Under the pieces are notes generated by a model, which made no database searches, was not told where the DNA came from, and saw nothing but the letters and a program-made list of their open reading frames with translations. Shown here piece after piece: positions 59,940 to 64,000 of a stretch of 64,000 nt of DNA. The stretch is from the NCBI RefSeq assembly GCF_963528755.1, contig NZ_CAURXA010000001.1, forward strand, positions 124,001 through 188,000, read 5' to 3'. Position numbers and translations under genes: made by a program. Source of the stretch: Selenomonas sp963528755. GTDB taxonomy: Bacteria > Bacillota > Negativicutes > Selenomonadales > Selenomonadaceae. The stretch's first letter is position 1; each line of letters begins with the position of its first letter.

Positions 59940-61154
59940 ATGTCAGATTTTGCAACGGTGGAGCAGGCAATCGAGGATATCAAGTACGGCAGGATGGTCG
60001 TCGTCGTGGATGACGAAGATCGTGAGAACGAGGGCGATCTCATCGTCGCGGCGGCGACGGTCAAGCCTGAGGACATCAATTTCATGGCGAAGTACGCGAA
60101 GGGGCTGATCTGCACGCCGATCGACGGCAAGCGGCTCGATGAGCTGAATATCGGGCAGATGGTCGTGAACAACACGGACAATCACGAGACGGCGTTCACG
60201 GTTTCCATCGACGCCTACAATACGGATACGGGCATCTCGGCTTTCGAACGCTGCCAGACGATCAAGCTCTTGCTCGATCCGAAAGCGAGGCCATCGTCCT
60301 TCCGCCGTCCTGGTCATGTATTCCCGCTGCGTTCTGTCGAGGGCGGCGTGCTGCGGCGCACGGGCCACACGGAGGCGACAACGGATCTCGCACGCTTGGC
60401 AGGATTCTATCCCGCGGGGCTTTGCTGTGAGATCATGGCGGACGACGGGCACATGATGCGCACGCCCGAGTTGAAAGAATTTGCGAAAAAGCACGGACTC
60501 AACATCATCACGGTCAAATCGCTCATCGAGTACCGCAAGCGCACGGAGAGTTTCGTCAAGCAGGTTGCCGACGTCGACTTCCCGAGTCGTTACGGTCACT
60601 TCCGCATCAAGGCGTATGAGAGCACGCTCGACGGCAAGTGCCACATCGCTGTCATCAAGGGCGATGTCGCGGGCAAGAAGAACGTGCTCGTGCGCGTCCA
60701 CTCCGAATGCCTGACGGGCGACGCGCTCGGCTCGCTGCGCTGCGACTGCGGCGACCAGCTCGCCATTGCCTTGAAGAATATCGAGAAGGAAGGCGAGGGC
60801 GTCGTGCTCTATATGCGCCAGGAGGGGCGCGGGATCGGCCTCGCGAACAAGATGCGCGCTTACGAACTGCAGGACAAAGGCGCGGATACCGTCGAGGCGA
60901 ACGTCGAACTGGGCTTCGCGCCCGACCTCCGCGACTACGGCATTGGCGCACAGATCCTTTCCGATCTCGGCCTGACGAGCATCCGCCTCATGACGAACAA
61001 TCCCGCCAAGCGCGCGGGACTTGAGGGATACAACCTCGAAATCGTTGAGCGCGTGCCGCTTGTCGTCAAGGCGAACAAGTTCGACAAGCGCTACTTGAGC
61101 GTCAAGAAAGTCAAGATGGGACACCTTTTGAACGATGAAGATCTGGGGAAATGA
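59940..61154 (+). CDS. ribBA: Bifunctional DHBP synthase / GTP cyclohydrolase II
   Basis: Supplies both branch precursors of riboflavin: dihydroxybutanone phosphate from ribulose-5-phosphate and the pyrimidine from GTP. 404 residues. The N-terminal RibB half has VVDDEDRENEGDLIVAAATV and DTGISAFERCQTIKLLLD. The C-terminal RibA half has VRVHSECLTGDALGSLRCDC with the zinc cysteines, LYMRQEGRGIGLANKMRAYE and RLMTNNPAKRAGLEGY. Both active sites look intact. AAGGAG precedes ATG 59940. Confidence 0.95.
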   Translation: MSDFATVEQAIEDIKYGRMVVVVDDEDRENEGDLIVAAATVKPEDINFMAKYAKGLICTPIDGKRLDELNIGQMVVNNTDNHETAFTVSIDAYNTDTGISAFERCQTIKLLLDPKARPSSFRRPGHVFPLRSVEGGVLRRTGHTEATTDLARLAGFYPAGLCCEIMADDGHMMRTPELKEFAKKHGLNIITVKSLIEYRKRTESFVKQVADVDFPSRYGHFRIKAYESTLDGKCHIAVIKGDVAGKKNVLVRVHSECLTGDALGSLRCDCGDQLAIALKNIEKEGEGVVLYMRQEGRGIGLANKMRAYELQDKGADTVEANVELGFAPDLRDYGIGAQILSDLGLTSIRLMTNNPAKRAGLEGYNLEIVERVPLVVKANKFDKRYLSVKKVKMGHLLNDEDLGK

Positions 61155-61190
61155 TAATGACTTCGTGGTTTGAAGCATGGGAGAAAAATA

Positions 61191-61805
61191 ATGGAAACAA
61201 TTCTATTGGTGCTTCTTGAAGAATATGCTGATTGGGAAGCTGCGTATATCTCGTCGGGGGTTCACCTGCTTGGTCAAGGAAAATTTGAAATCAAGACGGT
61301 TTCGCTTTCGACACAAAGTGTGCGCTCCATCGGTGGACTTCAGACGATACCAGACTATACGATAGATACTGTGCCAGACGATTATGCGGCATTGCTTTTG
61401 ATTGGAGGAATGCGGTGGCGTGAAGAATGCGCACGGAAACTGTTTCCTCTGGTAACGCATTGTTCGCAAAATGGCAGATTGTTAGGCGGTATTTGTGATG
61501 CAGTAGGATTTTTGGCTGCGGCGGGTGCTTTGAATGCTGTGAAGCACACGGGAAACAGTTTGTCTGAGCTGCAGTGGGGAGATTCGCAGTATAAAGGTGC
61601 GGTGCATTTTCAGTCCAAACAGGCGGTTTGTGACAAGAATACGGTTACAGCCAATGGTTCTGCACCGTTGGAATTTGCCCGAGAAGTCTTGCTCGCATTG
61701 CATGTTGCGGATGAGGCTCTGATCGAGGACTGGTATGCTCTACATAAATTAGGGTATTATAATACGGCTATGCGTAATCGTTTTACAGCGATAGAGCAGA
61801 ATTAA
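61191..61805 (+). CDS. DJ-1/PfpI-family protein inside the rib operon
   Basis: A 204-residue glutamine-amidotransferase-like protein. LLLIGGMRWREECARKLFPL and GRLLGGICDAVGFLAAAGAL show the nucleophile elbow with Cys in GICDA, as in DJ-1/PfpI/YajL relatives that act as chaperones, deglycases or redox sensors. The codon use is clearly richer in A+T than ribBA and ribH on either side, suggesting later arrival. ATG 61191 follows GGGAGAAAAATA; TTG 61170 is possible. It lies between ribBA and ribH, 12 bases before ribH. Confidence 0.82.
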   Translation: METILLVLLEEYADWEAAYISSGVHLLGQGKFEIKTVSLSTQSVRSIGGLQTIPDYTIDTVPDDYAALLLIGGMRWREECARKLFPLVTHCSQNGRLLGGICDAVGFLAAAGALNAVKHTGNSLSELQWGDSQYKGAVHFQSKQAVCDKNTVTANGSAPLEFAREVLLALHVADEALIEDWYALHKLGYYNTAMRNRFTAIEQN

Positions 61806-61817
61806 GGAGAGATAATC

Positions 61818-62285
61818 ATGGCAAAAACGATCGAAGGTTTTATTACAGGCAAGGGGCTTCATATCGGCATCGTGGCGGCGCGTTTCAATGAGTTCATCAC
61901 GAGCAAGCTCTTGGGCGGTGCGCTCGATGCGTTGCATCGTCACGAGACGAAGGAGGATGACATCGACGTCGCCTGGGTGCCGGGCGCGTTCGAGATTCCG
62001 ATTGTTGCCAAGAAGATGGCCGAGAGCGGCAAATACGATGCCGTGATTTGTCTCGGCGCGGTCATTCGCGGCGCGACGACGCATTATGATTATGTCTGCA
62101 ATGAAGTGTCGAAGGGCGTCGCGCAGGTCGGGCTTTCGACGGGCGTGCCGACGCTCTTCGGCGTCCTGACGACGGAGAACATCGAGCAGGCGATCGAACG
62201 TGCGGGCACGAAGGCGGGCAACAAGGGAGCGGACTGCGCCCTGGCGGCGATGGAGCTTGCAAGCCTGCTGAAGAAGATCGGCTGA
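61818..62285 (+). CDS. ribH: 6,7-Dimethyl-8-ribityllumazine synthase
   Basis: Condenses the pyrimidine and butanone phosphate intermediates; forms hollow pentamers or capsids. 155 residues. GIVAARFNEFITSKLLGGAL, WVPGAFEIPIVAKKMA and GAVIRGATTHYDYVCNEVS with the catalytic His are all typical. Last riboflavin gene of the operon, 12 bases before the phosphodiesterase start. Confidence 0.95.
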   Translation: MAKTIEGFITGKGLHIGIVAARFNEFITSKLLGGALDALHRHETKEDDIDVAWVPGAFEIPIVAKKMAESGKYDAVICLGAVIRGATTHYDYVCNEVSKGVAQVGLSTGVPTLFGVLTTENIEQAIERAGTKAGNKGADCALAAMELASLLKKIG

Positions 62286-62297
62286 GGGGGCGAGGTC

Positions 62298-62855
62298 ATG
62301 AAAATCGGCATCATCAGCGACACGCACGGCTGCGAGAAACGTTGGCAGCTTGCCTACGAGAAGCACTTTTCCGACGCCGACCTCATCATCCACGCGGGTG
62401 ACGTGCTCTATCATGGCCCGCGCAATCCGATGCTCGAAGATTACAATCCCGCCAGGCTCGCCGACAAGATCAACGCGAGCGTGCCGCCCGTCCTTATTTG
62501 CCGCGGCAACTGCGATTCCGAGGTCGACCAGCTCGTGCTCAAGACGCCGATTCAGACGCCTTACGCCTACGCTTTTGCGGGCGGCAAGCGCATCGTCGCG
62601 ACGCACGGGCATCTTATCGAGAGCGACGCCGCCAAGGATGAGGCGGCACGCACGATGTGCGCCGACGTCTTCATCACGGGGCATATCCACACGAACGTCC
62701 TCGAAAAGCGCGGTGCGACCGTGTTCGTCAATCCCGGCTCGCCGTCTCTGTCGAAGCGCGAGGACGGCAGGGCGACCATCGCTTTAATGACGGATGAAAA
62801 GATCACGATCCTCGACCTCGATATGGATGAAGTGCTGATGGAATTGAAATTTTGA
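62298..62855 (+). CDS. YfcE/MJ0936-family phosphodiesterase
   Basis: A 185-residue single-domain metallophosphoesterase. Metal motifs: GIISDTHGCEKRWQ, HAGDVLYHG, CRGNCDSEVD, VATHGHLIE and GHIHTNVLEKRGATVFVNPG. Members cleave cyclic phosphodiesters such as 2',3'-cAMP analogs in vitro; the cellular substrate is unknown. ATG 62298 follows GAGGGGGCGAG. It may be read through from the rib operon, since the gap to ribH is short and shows no terminator. Confidence 0.9.
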   Translation: MKIGIISDTHGCEKRWQLAYEKHFSDADLIIHAGDVLYHGPRNPMLEDYNPARLADKINASVPPVLICRGNCDSEVDQLVLKTPIQTPYAYAFAGGKRIVATHGHLIESDAAKDEAARTMCADVFITGHIHTNVLEKRGATVFVNPGSPSLSKREDGRATIALMTDEKITILDLDMDEVLMELKF

Positions 62856-62884
62856 AAGATGCGGCGCAGGAGAGGATGAAGTAA

Positions 62885-63688
62885 ATGATCGGCGCTGTCG
62901 TCTATCGGCTGCGGGCAGAAGATACTGCCCATGTGCCAGTTTTTCACGGACGTTGGCTGCATGGGCTGTTCTTCAAGATTATGGAAGGATATTCGGCGGA
63001 GCTTTCCACCTATGTCCATGAGGCGCTTAACGTAAAGCCGTTCACCGTGTCGCTTCTCAAGTGGCGGCAGGAAAAAGACGAGGGCGGTTATCGCGCGATC
63101 GCCAGGGGCGAGAGCCTGAGCTGGCGCGTCACGGCGCTTCGGGAGGACGTATTGCAGGCAGCGCTCTATGTTCGCACGGGCGAGGTTCTGAAAGCGGGGA
63201 ATTTGCCGCTTCGCGTCGAGAAAGTCAAGGCGGACGGCACAGAGGATTCGGGCGTCGTCGATGAGATGGAGCTTGTCGGCGCGGCGCTTGGCGCAGGGCG
63301 CATCACGGAACTTCGTCTGCGCTTCCTCTCGCCCGTCGCCTTTCGCCGCGACGATAAGGACTATCCGACGCCCGATCCCGTCTTCATCTTTTCGTCGCTT
63401 GCCGACAAGTGGCAGCAAGCCTCCATGCCCGTGGAGATGGATCGCGCCTGGGTTCGCGAGGCGGCGGCGAAGGCGCTTCTGGCAGAATGGCACGGCAGCT
63501 CGCGCCGCGTCTACTTCGGCGGCGACCGCGGCATGCTAGCGTTCTCGGGCAGGTTCAGCTACGATGTTACGGCTTTGAATGAAGAAGAGCAGCACGCACT
63601 CCTTCTTCTCGCCCAATTCGCCAACTTCTCCGGCGTCGGCAGACTTACGGGACAAGGATTCGGCGAGACGAGGGTTGTGTGTCGGTGA
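62885..63688 (+). CDS. cas6: CRISPR endoribonuclease Cas6-like protein (orphan)
   Basis: A 267-residue protein with the RAMP fold. The C-terminal Gly-rich loop GVGRLTGQGFGETRV is the Cas6 hallmark, and FLSPVAFRRDDKDYPTPDPV resembles the conserved beta strand of the second ferredoxin-like domain. Cas6 cuts repeat RNA to mature crRNA. No cas1, cas2, effector gene or repeat array lies in the 64 kb. It follows the YfcE gene after 29 bases. A candidate catalytic His is in PVFHGRWLHGLFFKI near residue 23. Confidence 0.82.
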   Translation: MIGAVVYRLRAEDTAHVPVFHGRWLHGLFFKIMEGYSAELSTYVHEALNVKPFTVSLLKWRQEKDEGGYRAIARGESLSWRVTALREDVLQAALYVRTGEVLKAGNLPLRVEKVKADGTEDSGVVDEMELVGAALGAGRITELRLRFLSPVAFRRDDKDYPTPDPVFIFSSLADKWQQASMPVEMDRAWVREAAAKALLAEWHGSSRRVYFGGDRGMLAFSGRFSYDVTALNEEEQHALLLLAQFANFSGVGRLTGQGFGETRVVCR

Positions 63689-63690
63689 AA

Positions 63691-63730
63691 ATGGTGAGCC
63701 GATCTCTCTTTCGAGCTCGGCTCATCATTT
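63691..63730 (+). terminator. Probable terminator after cas6
   Basis: TGAGCCG (63695-63701) pairs with CGGCTCA (63718-63724); the following T stretches are broken, so strength is uncertain. Confidence 0.5.
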
Positions 63731-63783
63731 CATTTATGACACACGAGGCGCAGTGTACATAAAAATGCCGATAAAATAAAGTG

Positions 63784-63812
63784 TTGACATAGTTTTTCCC
63801 TTTTGTTAATAT
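63784..63812 (+). promoter_or_regulatory. Strong promoter of the L7Ae-like gene (str operon?)
   Basis: TTGACA at 63784-63789, a 17-base spacer and TAATAT at 63807-63812, with a leader of about 45 bases that carries GGGAGGGA. Confidence 0.75.
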
Positions 63813-63862
63813 ATATAGGTGCCTGACACTGAGCAGGAATCGTGCGTTGGGAGGGAAGCTGC

Positions 63863-64000
63863 ATGACGTTGAAATCGCTGAGGGACGCGGAGCGGGTCAT
63901 CGGGGTCAAGCAGGTCACGAAGGCCGTGCAGAAGAGCCGTGCGGACGCCGTTTTTTTGGCGGACGATGCGGATGAGCGCGTGACGCAGCCGCTTCTCGAT
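63863..64000 (+). CDS. L7Ae-like K-turn ribosomal protein (5' partial)
   Basis: The first 46 codons of a gene that continues beyond the window. VIGVKQVTKAVQKSRADAVF, followed by LADDADERVTQPLLD, matches the L7Ae/YbxF/RplGB family that binds kink-turn RNA. In Firmicutes this small gene usually sits between rpoBC and rpsL at the head of the str operon, so rpsL, rpsG and fusA may follow (inference). GGGAGGG precedes ATG 63863. Confidence 0.75.
   Translation, partial: MTLKSLRDAERVIGVKQVTKAVQKSRADAVFLADDADERVTQPLLD

Noticed and set aside
62885..64000. CRISPR array near cas6
   Set aside because: No regularly spaced direct repeats are visible on either side of the gene in this window.

Overview
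The window looks like chromosomal DNA of a GC-rich diderm member of the Firmicutes, most likely a Selenomonas-like Negativicute (inference). Outer-membrane genes (a TolC-like channel with MacA/MacB partners, an LptA/OstA-like protein, KdsD for Kdo synthesis) sit beside Firmicutes-type arrangements: dnaG-rpoD-trmK-nif3 in one run, a c-di-AMP riboswitch in front of an NlpC/P60 wall hydrolase, and an L7Ae-like gene where a str operon would start. TTG and GTG starts behind strong GGAGG sites are common.

Layout. 1-8648: end of an RND pump, a membrane diguanylate cyclase, a YhdT/PanF-type sodium:pantothenate symporter pair, and the SbcD/SbcC nuclease. 8687-18995: a wrecked type I restriction locus. 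It keeps the 5' part of hsdM, the 3' part of hsdS, a HigB/HigA-type toxin-antitoxin pair whose toxin is frameshifted, and a full-length hsdR. About 5.3 kb between the hsdM and hsdS pieces is occupied by an IS30-family remnant, a chemoreceptor, a MATE exporter, a siderophore-type ABC ATPase tail and a complete IS3-family element. 19074-28240: a DUF3298 lipoprotein-like/secreted protein with an in-frame stop before a 77-codon tail, an MFS transporter, RecQ, and a TolC-MacA-MacB efflux operon. 28519-36718: CstA, KdsD, SucCD, an IS remnant whose ribosome site lies in a hairpin, and two tandem ThrE-type exporters. 36932-40560 (minus): a three-subunit [FeFe] hydrogenase. 40718-50448: a metallophosphoesterase, an unidentified glycosyltransferase-like gene, a small thiol protein, rpsT, rpiB, tRNA-Asn and tRNA-Glu, a zinc-ribbon protein, an M48 peptidase, a solitary trpB, a DUF389 membrane protein and an LptA-like protein. 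50635-56365: dgt, dnaG, rpoD, trmK, nif3. 56436-57707: RNase P RNA followed directly by a c-di-AMP riboswitch and its NlpC/P60 gene. 57787-63688: FMN riboswitch and the ribD-ribE-ribBA-(DJ-1-like)-ribH operon, then a YfcE-type phosphodiesterase and an orphan cas6. From 63784: a strong promoter and the first 46 codons of an L7Ae-like gene.

Most of the window is ordinary housekeeping in compact operons with ATGA overlaps and clear intrinsic terminators. The accessory interest is in 8.7-19.3 kb (mobile-element damage and a possible readthrough stop), in the RNA-rich 56.4-58.0 kb block, and in a few orphan genes (trpB, cas6, the glycosyltransferase-like gene). I did not find a convincing wholly new multi-gene system. 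All coordinates were read by eye and no search was run.
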